Shown here: one piece after another, positions 16,643 through 24,825 of the stretch
Layout of the letters: every line of letters begins with the position of its first letter
Numbering within the stretch: the stretch's first letter is position 1
NCBI GenBank assembly: GCA_005799745.1
Contig: SYFY01000054.1
Location: forward strand, 1 to 34,589
DNA: 34,589 bases
Source of the DNA: Gammaproteobacteria bacterium
GTDB lineage: Bacteria; Pseudomonadota; Gammaproteobacteria; Pseudomonadales; Azotimanducaceae
Reading direction: 5' to 3'
Made by a program: the position numbers and the translations under genes
The notes under the pieces: generated by a model
Databases searched by the model: none
What the model was told of the DNA's origin: nothing
Seen by the model: the letters and a program-made list of their open reading frames with translations, nothing else

Positions 16643-17059
16643 GGCGTGGTCCTGAGGTTTGCTTTTGTTAGGGCGCGCACGCTAGAGACATTTGGTCTCA
16701 TTGCGCAAGGCTATCCATGCCGCTGACGAGGGCTTATCGTTGTGGCATGTAGTCGAGTGTTCAGTCGTCGATGTACCGCCACTTGCGGGATTGCGATCAT
16801 GAGTGGGTGCTCGTCAATCTCTTCACGTGGCCATCGCGAGCATGGCGCAATCACCCTGAAATCGGCTCCCCCACGTTAGGACAATGCAAAAAGGCAGTTT
16901 GCAGTCACGACTCGGACTGGTTCCCGCCGGCCCAGCTCGGACGCTCTTCAACGTCTTCTTCTGAGCGGTTCAACGAGTCCTCAAGAACCCAAAGCAGCGC
17001 CTTGGAGAGAGATTTAGCTCCCACCCTGCAGTGCTGCACCTGTGTAGAATCCCCATCCT
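16643..17059. other. 417-bp region without a recognisable gene
   Basis: It separates the divergent serine hydrolase and DedA genes and should hold both promoters. GAGACatttgGTCTC (16685-16699) is a small inverted repeat near the hydrolase start, a possible operator. TAGAAT at 17043-17048, ten bases before the DedA ATG, resembles a -10 box but has no matching -35. A reading frame covering 16771-17205 has no family features and overlaps DedA out of frame. Confidence 0.4.
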
Positions 17060-17719
17060 ATGCTCGAACTCATCGATATCATCCTCAACATCGACGAACA
17101 CCTCATGACGTGGATTGCCACGTATGGGGTGATCGTTTACGCCATCCTCTTTGCGATCATCTTTTCAGAAACGGGATTGGTGATTTTTCCGTTTCTTCCC
17201 GGTGATTCCTTGCTGTTTGCAGCCGGCGCGATTGCGGCGACAGGGGCGCTGGAGATTGAAATCCTCATGCCTCTGTTGATGGTCGCGGCTATCGCTGGAG
17301 ACACTGTAAACTACGCCGTTGGCAGGCGTTTCGCCCATCTCTTCCTCGAAGAACAGCCCGAGCAAAAAACCGGCCTCAAGCGTTGGATCAAGACCGAACA
17401 CGTGCAAAAAGCACATCAGTTCTTTGTGAAACACGGTGGCAAGGCCGTCGTTCTCGCACAGTTCGTGCCTATCGTGCGCACCTTCGTGCCGTTTGTTGCC
17501 GGTGGGTCCGCGATGCCTTACCGGTCATTCGCGTTTTTTAACGTCACCGCAGCTGTGACGTGGGTGAGTATCTGTGCCGGCGCTGGTTATCTGTTTGGCA
17601 ACATCCCCATCGTGAAAGCTAACTTCGAGTTGGTGGTGCTTGGCATCATTTTCATCTCTTTGCTGCCTTTGATGATCGAAGGCTTTCGCGCTTGGCGACG
17701 AGGACGATCAGTCGCCTGA
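17060..17719 (+). CDS. DedA family membrane protein
   Basis: A 219-residue inner-membrane protein of the DedA/VTT family, now linked to lipid scrambling and undecaprenyl-phosphate recycling. The conserved FSETGLVIFPFLPGDSLL is at about residues 35-52, with the acidic residue and FLPGD that form the re-entrant loop. QFVPIVRTFVPFVAGGSAM, the second loop with its key Arg, begins near 134. Several membrane segments flank these. No clear ribosome site precedes the ATG. A bidirectional hairpin follows the stop and it converges with the EamA exporter gene. Confidence 0.92.
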   Translation: MLELIDIILNIDEHLMTWIATYGVIVYAILFAIIFSETGLVIFPFLPGDSLLFAAGAIAATGALEIEILMPLLMVAAIAGDTVNYAVGRRFAHLFLEEQPEQKTGLKRWIKTEHVQKAHQFFVKHGGKAVVLAQFVPIVRTFVPFVAGGSAMPYRSFAFFNVTAAVTWVSICAGAGYLFGNIPIVKANFELVVLGIIFISLLPLMIEGFRAWRRGRSVA

Positions 17720-17720
17720 T

Positions 17721-17741
17721 CCTCGGTTCATTTCACCGAGG
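17721..17741. terminator. bidirectional terminator hairpin between DedA and EamA genes
   Basis: CCTCGGT (17721-17727) and ACCGAGG (17735-17741) form a perfect 7-bp stem with a 7-base loop. It starts one base after the DedA stop, and its loop contains the EamA stop codon. TTGATTT follows on the plus strand. Its place between convergent genes supports a shared terminator; the U tract is imperfect. Confidence 0.5.
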
Positions 17742-18669
17742 TTGATTTACGCATCGACGCTGCTGCGCCGTGAAAGAGCACCAAGGTGACTCCGAAGAGC
17801 ACAAGTCCTGCGGCAAACATCGCCGTGCCCGTGATCCGTTCATCCAGCAGCCATGACCCTAGCACCAACGCGATCACAGGATTCACTAACGCATAAGTGG
17901 TGGCTGCCGGCGCTGACACTTGCGTGAGCAGCCACAGATAACAGTTGAAGGCGAGGATACTGCCGAGAATCACCAGGTAGCTCACGGCGAGCCACGACGT
18001 CACCGAGACCGTTGCGACATCAAAGGTCTGCCATTCACCTGTTGCGCCGGAAGCAAGTAGCTGGAACACACCGCCCGCCAACATCTGCACAGCAGTGAAT
18101 GCGACGAGCGTGTTGACGGTGACGGCTCTTTGTTGAATCAACGTTCCAAAGCTCCATCCAATTGCCGCGGCGAGCAAGGAAGCCACATGCAGAGGCTCTG
18201 CGTTCCCGCTCATCCGACCGATATCCGATGACAGCAAAGCCACTCCCACAATCGCGATCAACACACCAATGACGCGCGTGAATGCTGGTCGCGTTTTGGA
18301 AAAGAAAAGCGAATCAAAAAGAAGCACAAAGCCCGGAATGGAACTGACGACCAGAGCGGCTACGCCTGAGGGAACTTCCTGCTGCGCGAACACGACGAGT
18401 CCGTTGCCAATGCCGGAGAGCAATACACCTGCAATGCAGGCCGTGATGAGCGGTACGGACTGAAAGTCTCTGGGCGACTTGAGCAGTACCCAGATCGACA
18501 TCAGCGCACCGGCGGCGATAAAGCGGATTGCGCCTGAACGAAAAGGTGGCAAGGTCTGTAACGTATAGGCGATGCCGAGGTACGTGGTTCCCCAAACGAG
18601 ATAGATCGCGGCGAATGCGAGGATGATCCCTGCCAATGGTCGTGTGGCCGAGGGAGAAGGCGAATTCAT
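17728..18669 (-). CDS. EamA/DMT-family exporter
   Basis: A 313-residue transporter of the drug/metabolite superfamily with about ten hydrophobic segments arranged as two EamA repeats. The first repeat begins LAGIILAFAAIYLVWGTTY and includes RSGAIRFIAAG. The second begins near HVASLLAAAIGWSFGTLI and contains the typical YALVNPVIALVLGSWLLDE. These proteins export amino acids, metabolites or toxic compounds; the substrate is not predictable. It is divergent from the ArsR-type gene, and three palindromes lie between the two starts, so the repressor may control this exporter as well as itself. Confidence 0.9.
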   Translation of the reverse strand: MNSPSPSATRPLAGIILAFAAIYLVWGTTYLGIAYTLQTLPPFRSGAIRFIAAGALMSIWVLLKSPRDFQSVPLITACIAGVLLSGIGNGLVVFAQQEVPSGVAALVVSSIPGFVLLFDSLFFSKTRPAFTRVIGVLIAIVGVALLSSDIGRMSGNAEPLHVASLLAAAIGWSFGTLIQQRAVTVNTLVAFTAVQMLAGGVFQLLASGATGEWQTFDVATVSVTSWLAVSYLVILGSILAFNCYLWLLTQVSAPAATTYALVNPVIALVLGSWLLDERITGTAMFAAGLVLFGVTLVLFHGAAASMRKSTSVK

Positions 18670-18747
18670 CGAGCTATACGGTCTCGGAAATGGATGGGCA
18701 ATTTGATCGTTTGATGATCCCGTCGCAAGTGTTTGGGCTTGTCATAA

Positions 18748-18799
18748 GGTAACCGTATGGTTACCGTTACCATTAGGTTACGGTAATCGATAGGTTACC
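18748..18799. promoter_or_regulatory. three phased 18-bp palindromes, probable ArsR-type operator
   Basis: Three 18-bp elements at 18748-18765, 18765-18782 and 18782-18799 repeat every 17 bp. Each is two 7-bp arms around a 4-base spacer. The first (GGTAACC-GTAT-GGTTACC) is perfect, the second (CGTTACC-ATTA-GGTTACG) has one mismatched arm position, and the third (GGTAATC-GATA-GGTTACC) has one changed base. They lie between the divergent EamA and ArsR-type genes, 31 bases before the regulator's start, where a self-repressing dimer would block both promoters. Confidence 0.8.
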
Positions 18800-18829
18800 G
18801 AAGGCGTTCTCAAGCATGCAGGAGGAAAT

Positions 18830-19198
18830 ATGGTGCCTGGTCCTTCCAACGTAGCCTTGGGTGCACTTGGCGATCCAATGCGGCAGGACATTGTTCGGCT
18901 GCTGGCGCGTGATCCGTTGGCGGTCGGTGAAATTGCGGATCGTATGCCGGTGTCACGACCGGCGATCTCCAAACACCTAAAAATTCTTGAAATCGCCGGA
19001 CTCGTCGAAAGCCGGCGTGAAGGCACTCGCAATATTTACGCGCTGCGCGAAGCCGGGCTTGTAGAAGTGCGTGGGTTTCTCGATGACCTCTGGGGTGTGG
19101 CACTCAAACGCTTTGCGATGGTTGCGGAAAACACCACGACGTCGAGTGGGAAGAAAAAGACCAAATTACCGGCGCGGTCTCGGAGCGATCGATCGTGA
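18830..19198 (+). CDS. ArsR-family winged-helix regulator
   Basis: A 122-residue DNA-binding repressor. Residues about 10-60 form the winged helix: LGDPMRQDIVRLLARDPLAV, EIADRMPVSRPAISKHLKIL (recognition helix) and EIAGLVESRREGTRNIYAL (wing). No CxC or His-rich metal site is seen, so it probably belongs to the metal-independent subgroup often paired with SRPBCC (AHSA1) genes. The C-terminus is basic (SGKKKTKLPARSRS). AGGAGG lies six bases before the ATG, an excellent ribosome site. The stop overlaps a GTG start of the SRPBCC gene (GTGA), indicating coupling. Confidence 0.92.
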   Translation: MVPGPSNVALGALGDPMRQDIVRLLARDPLAVGEIADRMPVSRPAISKHLKILEIAGLVESRREGTRNIYALREAGLVEVRGFLDDLWGVALKRFAMVAENTTTSSGKKKTKLPARSRSDRS

Positions 19199-19646
19199 GC
19201 ACATCAATATTGCCGCCCGTAAACAAAGAGATCGAACTCCGCTGCTCCGTTCATCGTGCCTTGAAGTCTTTACGACTGAGCTCGATCGCTGGTGGCCGCT
19301 GCTTTCGCACTCCTGCTTCGGTGAAGCCGAGGCGCGTGTGGTGTTCGATCCACGTGTCGGTGGCTTAGTCGAAGAGGTGAGTGCAAAAGGGGAGCGCGCA
19401 CCGTGGGGGACGTTGCTCGAGTGGAATCCTCCTGCGCACCTCGTGATGACGTGGCACCCAGGCCAATCCAGTGATCAGGCGACGTGGCTCGCCGTGAACT
19501 TCATCGCGCTTGAGGACGGGCGTTGCCGCGTGAGCCTCATCCACGATGGTTGGGAGCAGCGGGGCGAAGAAGCCGGTGCCCGGCGTGAAGGGTATGACGC
19601 GGGTTGGAATCACGTGCTGGGGCTGTTTCGGTCTGCCATTGACTGA
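19195..19646 (+). pseudogene. SRPBCC/AHSA1-like protein with one-base frameshift
   Basis: An activator-of-Hsp90-like lipid- or ligand-binding domain, the usual partner of this kind of ArsR regulator. The GTG at 19195 overlaps the regulator's stop and opens with NKEIELRCSVHRA, the first strand of the domain. At 19261 the frame changes: the continuation EVFTTELDRWWPLLSHSCF is in another frame. One extra T (GCCTTGAAGTC read as GCCTTTGAAGTC) gives RAFEVFTTELDRWW and a 150-residue protein of normal length. The rest is typical (VVFDPRVGGLVEE, GTLLEWNPPAHLVMTW, GWNHVLGLFR). It is therefore a single-base deletion, either real or an assembly error. Confidence 0.82.
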
Positions 19647-19721
19647 TTGCCGGCTTGACAGGCGGGGTGTACGGCAGGTCCACTCGGAGAGCGGCTGATT
19701 TTTCTGGACCACGAGGACGAT

Positions 19722-20678
19722 ATGACCAAGGCCTTTCCGGGTAACCGCTTCCTGCAACATGCCGGTGCTCGTTACCCCATCATTCAGGCACCGATGACCT
19801 GGATTGCCCGCGCGAAACTGGCGAGTGCAGTGTCGAAGGCAGGTGCTCTCGGCATGATGGAAACGTCGAGTGTCGATATCGAGGTGACACGCCGGGAATT
19901 TACAGCCATCAAGGCTGCGACGGACGCACCCTTCGGCATCAACCTTCCGATCATGTTTTTGCGTTCGAACGAAGCCATGGAAGCCCTCATCCTCGATTTC
20001 CTGGTTGAACAGAAAGTCAGGTTCGTCACCACATCCGCAGGTAATCCCCGCCGCCATGTCGAACGCCTGAAACAAGCAGGCATCATCGTCTATCACGCAG
20101 TGCCTTCACTCGAAGGAGCACTCAAGGCGGAAGATGCCGGTGTAGATGGGCTGATTGTGGAAGGGGCCGAGAGTGGTGGCATTCGCAATGCCGAAGAGGT
20201 GAACAGTTTTGTTCTGCTGCAGGCAGTGCGGGAGCGAGTGAACCTTCCCATTGTCGCCGCTGGAGGCATTGTGGATGGGCGAGGTATGGCTGCAGCGATG
20301 GCACTAGGTGCTGAAGCTGTGGCGATGGGGACACGATTTGTATCGTCTGAAGAAAGCCCCGTGCACCCGAACTATAAGGCCGCAATCGTTGCCGCCGGAG
20401 TGGATGGCACGGTCATGTTGCCGCGGCCACCACGTGCGAAGATGCGCGTGTTGCGGACCAAGGCATCGGAAGCGATGGCCGATGGGGTTGAAACCCAAGG
20501 GCGAGTGTCCAGTGTGATTGATGCGCTCTATATCGGCGGTGACGTGGACAACACCGCGGGATCTGCCGGGCAGAGTTCGGCGTTGATCCACGAAGTGAAG
20601 CCGGTGCAGGCGATTGTTGAGGACACGATGGCCGGGTTCTGGCGGGAGATTGACAGGCTGGCGGGTTTGAGAGGTTAG
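19722..20678 (+). CDS. nitronate monooxygenase-like FMN protein
   Basis: A 318-residue TIM-barrel flavoprotein of the 2-nitropropane dioxygenase/FabK family. YPIIQAPMTWIARAKLASAV opens the barrel, and VAAGGIVDGRGMAAAMALGAEAVAMGTRF (shorter block AAGGIVDGRGM) is the FMN phosphate site. In characterised nitronate monooxygenases and FabK, the central motif is GxEAGGH, with His as base or ligand contact; here it reads GAESGGIRN, with Ile in place of His. Nitronate oxidation is therefore not assured. GAGGA lies before the ATG. It begins a run of plus-strand genes with MAPEG, VOC and molybdopterin proteins. Confidence 0.85.
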   Translation: MTKAFPGNRFLQHAGARYPIIQAPMTWIARAKLASAVSKAGALGMMETSSVDIEVTRREFTAIKAATDAPFGINLPIMFLRSNEAMEALILDFLVEQKVRFVTTSAGNPRRHVERLKQAGIIVYHAVPSLEGALKAEDAGVDGLIVEGAESGGIRNAEEVNSFVLLQAVRERVNLPIVAAGGIVDGRGMAAAMALGAEAVAMGTRFVSSEESPVHPNYKAAIVAAGVDGTVMLPRPPRAKMRVLRTKASEAMADGVETQGRVSSVIDALYIGGDVDNTAGSAGQSSALIHEVKPVQAIVEDTMAGFWREIDRLAGLRG

Positions 20679-20725
20679 GGTGAAAACCCGCAACCGGAAC
20701 CAACGAACAAACAGAGGGGAATGAG

Positions 20726-21118
20726 TTGACCGACTGGATCTGGCCCGGCATCGTCAGCAGCCTCGCGCTGCTGGTGTACTACTTCACGCTGTTTAAGTCT
20801 GGCATGGCGCGACTTCGCTTCAACGTACCCGCACCTTCCCACGATGGTCCTGAGGAGTATCTGCGCTACGTCCGGGCTCATCAGAACACCCTCGAACACA
20901 TCGTCTTGTTCCTACCGGGGCTTTGGCTGTTTTCCATAGCCGTGAGTCCCGTTTGGGCGGCGGTTATTGGCATCATCTGGCCCATCGGCCGATTCTTCTA
21001 TGCACTTGGCTATTACAAGTCTTCCGATGCGCGACGCATCCCGCTCTACATCAGCATGCCGTCGATCTACATCTTTGTACTCGGTTCGTTGATCGGTTTT
21101 ATCCTGAAGCTGTTCTAG
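20726..21118 (+). CDS. MAPEG family membrane protein
   Basis: A 130-residue protein with four hydrophobic segments and the MAPEG pattern: RAHQNTLEHIVLFLPGLWLF in the second helix region, then GRFFYALGYYKSSDARRIP. The family includes microsomal glutathione transferases and related membrane enzymes. The start is TTG at 20726: GAGGGG is seven bases upstream, and the only nearby ATG (20721) meets a stop two codons later. Its stop lies 11 bases before the VOC gene's ATG, so the two are probably co-transcribed. Substrate unknown. Confidence 0.87.
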   Translation: MTDWIWPGIVSSLALLVYYFTLFKSGMARLRFNVPAPSHDGPEEYLRYVRAHQNTLEHIVLFLPGLWLFSIAVSPVWAAVIGIIWPIGRFFYALGYYKSSDARRIPLYISMPSIYIFVLGSLIGFILKLF

Positions 21119-21129
21119 AGGACGCGCAG

Positions 21130-21567
21130 ATGTTGCCACTCGACATTTACCAAACCGGCTATGTGGTGGACGACTTGGAAGCGGCGGTGAGGCGTTGGCA
21201 GCAGACGACCGGGTTGGATGGTTTTCAGTACATCCGGCACGTGCAAGTTGAGGGCGGGCGCTATCGTGGCTCCCCCACGACCGTCGATTTTTCCGTCGCC
21301 GTGGTACAAACGGCGACTTTGAACATCGAGTTCATCGGGCAACACGACGACGCCCCTTCGTGTTATCGGGACCTCTTTCCGAAAGGCAAAGAAGGTTTGC
21401 ATCACGTAGCGGTGCGCAGCTCGAACTACGACCTGGACTTGGCTGCGTATCACGCGAAAGGATTTGCGTCCGCGTTTTGGGGCACCTATCGAGGTACCCG
21501 CTTCAACTACATCGATACGTCGTCCACCCTCGGCATCATGGTTGAACTGGTCGAAGCTCGGGGATGA
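21130..21567 (+). CDS. VOC (glyoxalase/dioxygenase fold) family protein
   Basis: A 145-residue single-domain vicinal oxygen chelate protein. It opens DIYQTGYVVDDLEAAVRRWQ, the first beta-alpha module, and continues with LNIEFIGQ and GLHHVAVRSSNYDLDLAAY, the second module with the paired His. It ends LGIMVELVEARG with the usual late Glu. Metal-binding positions appear present, but the reaction is not predictable. The ATG at 21130 is preferred over a much longer upstream frame that overlaps the MAPEG gene. AGAGGA lies 7 bases ahead. Confidence 0.87.
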   Translation: MLPLDIYQTGYVVDDLEAAVRRWQQTTGLDGFQYIRHVQVEGGRYRGSPTTVDFSVAVVQTATLNIEFIGQHDDAPSCYRDLFPKGKEGLHHVAVRSSNYDLDLAAYHAKGFASAFWGTYRGTRFNYIDTSSTLGIMVELVEARG

Positions 21568-21657
21568 TTCAGAGCGGCAGGCACGTGCTTGCTCGTTTGA
21601 TGGGGCGAGCGTAGTTTCCGGATAAGGAACTTGGTTTTGTTGAGGAGTGGAGGAGAC

Positions 21658-23826
21658 ATGGCTGAGGTCAAAACCGCGATCTGCCGTTTCTGTCATGCGT
21701 TTTGTGGCGTTAACGTGACATTTGAAGGCGGTCGTCCAGTGAAAGTTCTGGGTGATATCCAGAATCCGATGTATCACGGTTACACCTGCATCAAGGGGCG
21801 CCAACTCCCTGAACAACATCTGCATCCAGAACGACTGCTTGAACCACAGAAAAAAGTCGGTGGGAGGCACAAATCCATAGCTTCAGAAGCCGCGCTCGAT
21901 GAGATCGCAAACAAACTCTCGCAGCTGATTCGCGACTATGGACCTCGATCTGTAGCGCTCTATACCGGTACTTATTCGTTTCCTTATCCTGCTGGTGCAG
22001 CGATGGCGAGAGCGTTTATGCAAGCCATCGATTCGCCGATGAGTTTCACATCGGGCTCTATCGACCAACCTGGAAAGCCCATGGCGCTCGCATTTCATGG
22101 ACGCTGGCATGCCGGTCCACAACCCTTCGCGGAATCCGACGTGTGGATGTTGGTCGGAGCCAATCCGGTGGTTTCGAAGTGGGGTGGTATCCCGCAGTAC
22201 AACCCAGGTAAGAGATTGCATGATGCACTCCAGCGTGGCATGCAAATGGTGGTGATCGATCCACGTCTCACCGAGTGTGCGCGTAAGGCGGCTGTACATC
22301 TGCAATGTAAGCCCGGTGAAGACCCGACGATTCTAGCCGGCATCACGCATTTGATTATTCGTGAGGGCTGGTACGACAGGGCGTTCGTGGATGCGGAATC
22401 TTCGGGATTTGAAGATCTGAAAGCGGTGGTTGCGGCGTTTACGCCGGAGTATGTGGCAAGGCGTGCGGAGGTACCCGCTGACAAGCTGATGGACGCCGCT
22501 CGCCTTTTTGCGACCGGCAAACGCGGCATGGTCACAGCGGGCACCGGACCCAACATGGCGCCGCGCGGAACACTCACCGAGTACCTGGTTCTTGTGATCA
22601 ACACCCTCTGTGGTCGCTGGGTTCGCGCCGGTGAGCCTATGCCGAATCCGTTTGCGCTCCTGCCAACACGACTTGGTCGTGCGCAGGCAGAGCCCAAGCC
22701 ACCCGCGTTTGGTTATGGCACGAAGCTACGTGTACGAAATCTTGGCGAGAATGCCGGTGGGCTCTCCGCTGCCGCTTTGGCTGACGAGATTCTTCTGGGG
22801 GGTGAAGGTCAGGTGAAGGCGCTTTTGAGCGTCGGTGGTAATCCGCTCGTGGCCTGGCCGGATCAGCTCAAGACTTATGACGCACTTAAACACCTCGAAC
22901 TTTCGGTGTGTCTCGACATCAAGATGTCGGCGACGGCAAAAATGAGCCACTACGTGATTCCACCAAAACTCGGCCTCGAGACGCCAGCAATGTCCATGCC
23001 CAATGAAGGCGTCTGGTTTTACGGGATGTCGACGGGATACCCAGAACCTTATGCGATGTATCAGCCCGCACTGATAGATTCCCCGTCGAACTCTGATTTG
23101 CTGGAAGAGTGGGAGGTATTCTTCGGATTGGCGAGGCGGATGGGCCTGGTGCTCCGGCTGAACGGCCAGGCGCTCGATATGAACCATGACTACACGACCG
23201 ACGAGCTGTTCGACATTCTTACGGCGGGATCACGTATCCCGCTGTCGGAGGTGAAAAAATACCCGCACGGTCATATCTTCAGTGACCCTTCAATCGTGGT
23301 GTTGCCAAAGGAGGGGGGTTGTGATGAACGCCTCGACATCGGCAATGCACTGATGCTCGAAGAACTCCGCACGGTGCGAGGTGAAACCCTTACCGGTCAT
23401 GCGGGTTATGCGGGGTCCTTCACGTTTACCCATCGTCTCGTCAGCCGACGGCTGAATGATGTCTACAACTCATCGGGGCGTGATATCCCGAAGCTCATGA
23501 AGAATGGTCGTTACAACCCAGCCTACATGAACCCGAGCGACATGGAGACCTTAGGGCTGCACGCGGGCGATGTGGTCGAGATCGCCTCCTCACGAGCGAA
23601 AATTCTAGGCGTGGTTGAAGAGGCGGACGATATTCGACCGGGTGTGATTTCCATGGCCCATGCCTTTGGCGATGCACCGACGGAAGATCACAAGCTTTTC
23701 AGCATCGGCTCGAATACCGGACGACTGACTTCAGTGGACGAAGATTACGATCCGAGAACCGGGATGCCGGTGATGAGCGCAATTCCGGTGAATGTACGCA
23801 GGGGTGATCAGGCCATCGCCCGTTGA
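21658..23826 (+). CDS. molybdopterin-dependent oxidoreductase, DMSO reductase superfamily
   Basis: A 722-residue bis-MGD enzyme. Cysteines C9-x2-C12-x3-C16-x27-C44 hold an N-terminal iron-sulfur cluster, followed by the molybdopterin domain (GANPVVSKWGGIPQYNPG, LKALLSVGGNPL-like segment) and a C-terminal dinucleotide-binding domain (about 600-715) with NPSDMETLGLHAGDVVEI. The Mo ligand should lie near SFTSGSIDQPGK (about 137-148), but I cannot say whether it is Ser or Asp. There is no Tat or other signal peptide, so it should act in the cytoplasm. No electron-transfer or membrane subunit gene is adjacent. The ATG at 21658 follows GGAGGAG; the in-frame upstream start has no such site. Confidence 0.9.
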   Translation: MAEVKTAICRFCHAFCGVNVTFEGGRPVKVLGDIQNPMYHGYTCIKGRQLPEQHLHPERLLEPQKKVGGRHKSIASEAALDEIANKLSQLIRDYGPRSVALYTGTYSFPYPAGAAMARAFMQAIDSPMSFTSGSIDQPGKPMALAFHGRWHAGPQPFAESDVWMLVGANPVVSKWGGIPQYNPGKRLHDALQRGMQMVVIDPRLTECARKAAVHLQCKPGEDPTILAGITHLIIREGWYDRAFVDAESSGFEDLKAVVAAFTPEYVARRAEVPADKLMDAARLFATGKRGMVTAGTGPNMAPRGTLTEYLVLVINTLCGRWVRAGEPMPNPFALLPTRLGRAQAEPKPPAFGYGTKLRVRNLGENAGGLSAAALADEILLGGEGQVKALLSVGGNPLVAWPDQLKTYDALKHLELSVCLDIKMSATAKMSHYVIPPKLGLETPAMSMPNEGVWFYGMSTGYPEPYAMYQPALIDSPSNSDLLEEWEVFFGLARRMGLVLRLNGQALDMNHDYTTDELFDILTAGSRIPLSEVKKYPHGHIFSDPSIVVLPKEGGCDERLDIGNALMLEELRTVRGETLTGHAGYAGSFTFTHRLVSRRLNDVYNSSGRDIPKLMKNGRYNPAYMNPSDMETLGLHAGDVVEIASSRAKILGVVEEADDIRPGVISMAHAFGDAPTEDHKLFSIGSNTGRLTSVDEDYDPRTGMPVMSAIPVNVRRGDQAIAR

Positions 23827-23853
23827 GTGCCGGTCGAACGCCGGTGTAGCAGA

Positions 23854-23879
23854 GGCTTAGGCGAAGCGTCGCCTGAGCC
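23854..23879. terminator. hairpin between convergent genes
   Basis: Bases 23854-23864 pair with 23869-23879 over 11 bp, one of them G-U, around a 4-base AGCG loop. The hairpin covers the stop codon of the epoxide hydrolase-like gene and lies 28 bases after the molybdoenzyme stop. No T run follows on either strand, so it is a possible terminator only. Confidence 0.35.
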
Positions 23880-24825
23880 AATCCAGCAGGAAGGCATTCA
23901 CTTCGCCGGGATATTCCTGCTGGATCCAGTGTCCGGCTGCCGGTACTTCCCGTACTTCAATGTCGTCCACCAGACCTTCCATCAACTTTTCGATGTGTGG
24001 AATGGCTGCGGTGGCGAGGTCATTGCCTGCTTTGATGAAGAGCGACGGGGCACGTATTCGCTGTTCAACATGAGCGGTGGTTGACCAGTTTCGACTCCAG
24101 TTGCGGTACCAGTTAATCGGCCCAGTAAAGCCTGATGCCGCATAAGTGCTTGCGTACACATCGAGCTCCTCTTCCGAGATGAGCAGTTCACCATCATCTG
24201 GCCCAGCTTTGACACGACGGATCAGGTCTGCGACACGCTCTTCGTGGGGCAGCTTGTTGAAGTCAGCCAGCGCAAAGCTGCTCTTGCGCATGAGCACGCT
24301 AAAGACTCTTGCCGGATCTACCGCGAATACCTGGTCTGCCTCTTGGGAATCCTGGAAGTTGACGATGTACATCCGATCGCCCCACATCCGCCGGAAAGTA
24401 ACGATGGGGTCTTCGGGCGCGCGCGGCAGGAAAGGCACGCCTACGCCGATGATCCCAGCAACCCGTGTGGGGTGAAGGAGCGGAACCTGCCACACGACGA
24501 GTCCACCCCAGTCGTGCCCACAGAACACCGCCTTGTCGATTCCGTAGTGATCGAGCAAACCGGTGAGATCAGCAGTCAGGTGATGAATGTCATACGCGAC
24601 CACGTCGGCAGGTTTGTCACTATCGGCATAACCGCGTTGATCCGGCGCGATGACGAAATAGCCTGCATCCGCGAGCGCTTGAACCTGATGTCGCCAGGAA
24701 TAGGCGAGCTCTGGAAAGCCATGGCAGAGTACGATGGGCTGACCATCACGCGGACCCGCCTCATGCACTTCGAGGGTGATGCCGTTGGTCTTGATTCGTT
24801 TCGGTGCAGGAAATTTCCCCGCCAT
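23857..24825 (-). CDS. epoxide hydrolase-like alpha/beta hydrolase
   Basis: A 322-residue alpha/beta hydrolase with epoxide-hydrolase features: oxyanion motif HGFPELAYSWRHQ, DQRGYADSDKP, the nucleophile Asp in GHDWGGLVVW (about 107-116), lid Tyr residues, and the C-terminal base His in AAGHWIQQE. An Asp rather than Ser nucleophile beside Trp is typical of epoxide hydrolases and haloalkane dehalogenases; the overall pattern favours the former. The ATG at 24825 overlaps the PhoD stop by one base (TGATG) and has GGAGA upstream, so it is likely coupled to PhoD translation. A longer in-frame start at 24924 would run into the phosphatase gene. Confidence 0.9.
   Translation of the reverse strand: MAGKFPAPKRIKTNGITLEVHEAGPRDGQPIVLCHGFPELAYSWRHQVQALADAGYFVIAPDQRGYADSDKPADVVAYDIHHLTADLTGLLDHYGIDKAVFCGHDWGGLVVWQVPLLHPTRVAGIIGVGVPFLPRAPEDPIVTFRRMWGDRMYIVNFQDSQEADQVFAVDPARVFSVLMRKSSFALADFNKLPHEERVADLIRRVKAGPDDGELLISEEELDVYASTYAASGFTGPINWYRNWSRNWSTTAHVEQRIRAPSLFIKAGNDLATAAIPHIEKLMEGLVDDIEVREVPAAGHWIQQEYPGEVNAFLLDWLRRRFA

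Noticed and set aside
16771-17205. 144-residue plus-strand frame ending inside the DedA gene
   Set aside because: It overlaps DedA out of frame and its translation has the composition of non-coding DNA.
21115-21870. 251-residue antisense frame over the VOC and molybdoenzyme starts
   Set aside because: It crosses two real genes and an intergenic ribosome site, with no family features.
24576-24764. Possibility of a split epoxide hydrolase or extra small ORFs opposite it
   Set aside because: The hydrolase reads through in one frame with all catalytic residues; the small frames are shadows.
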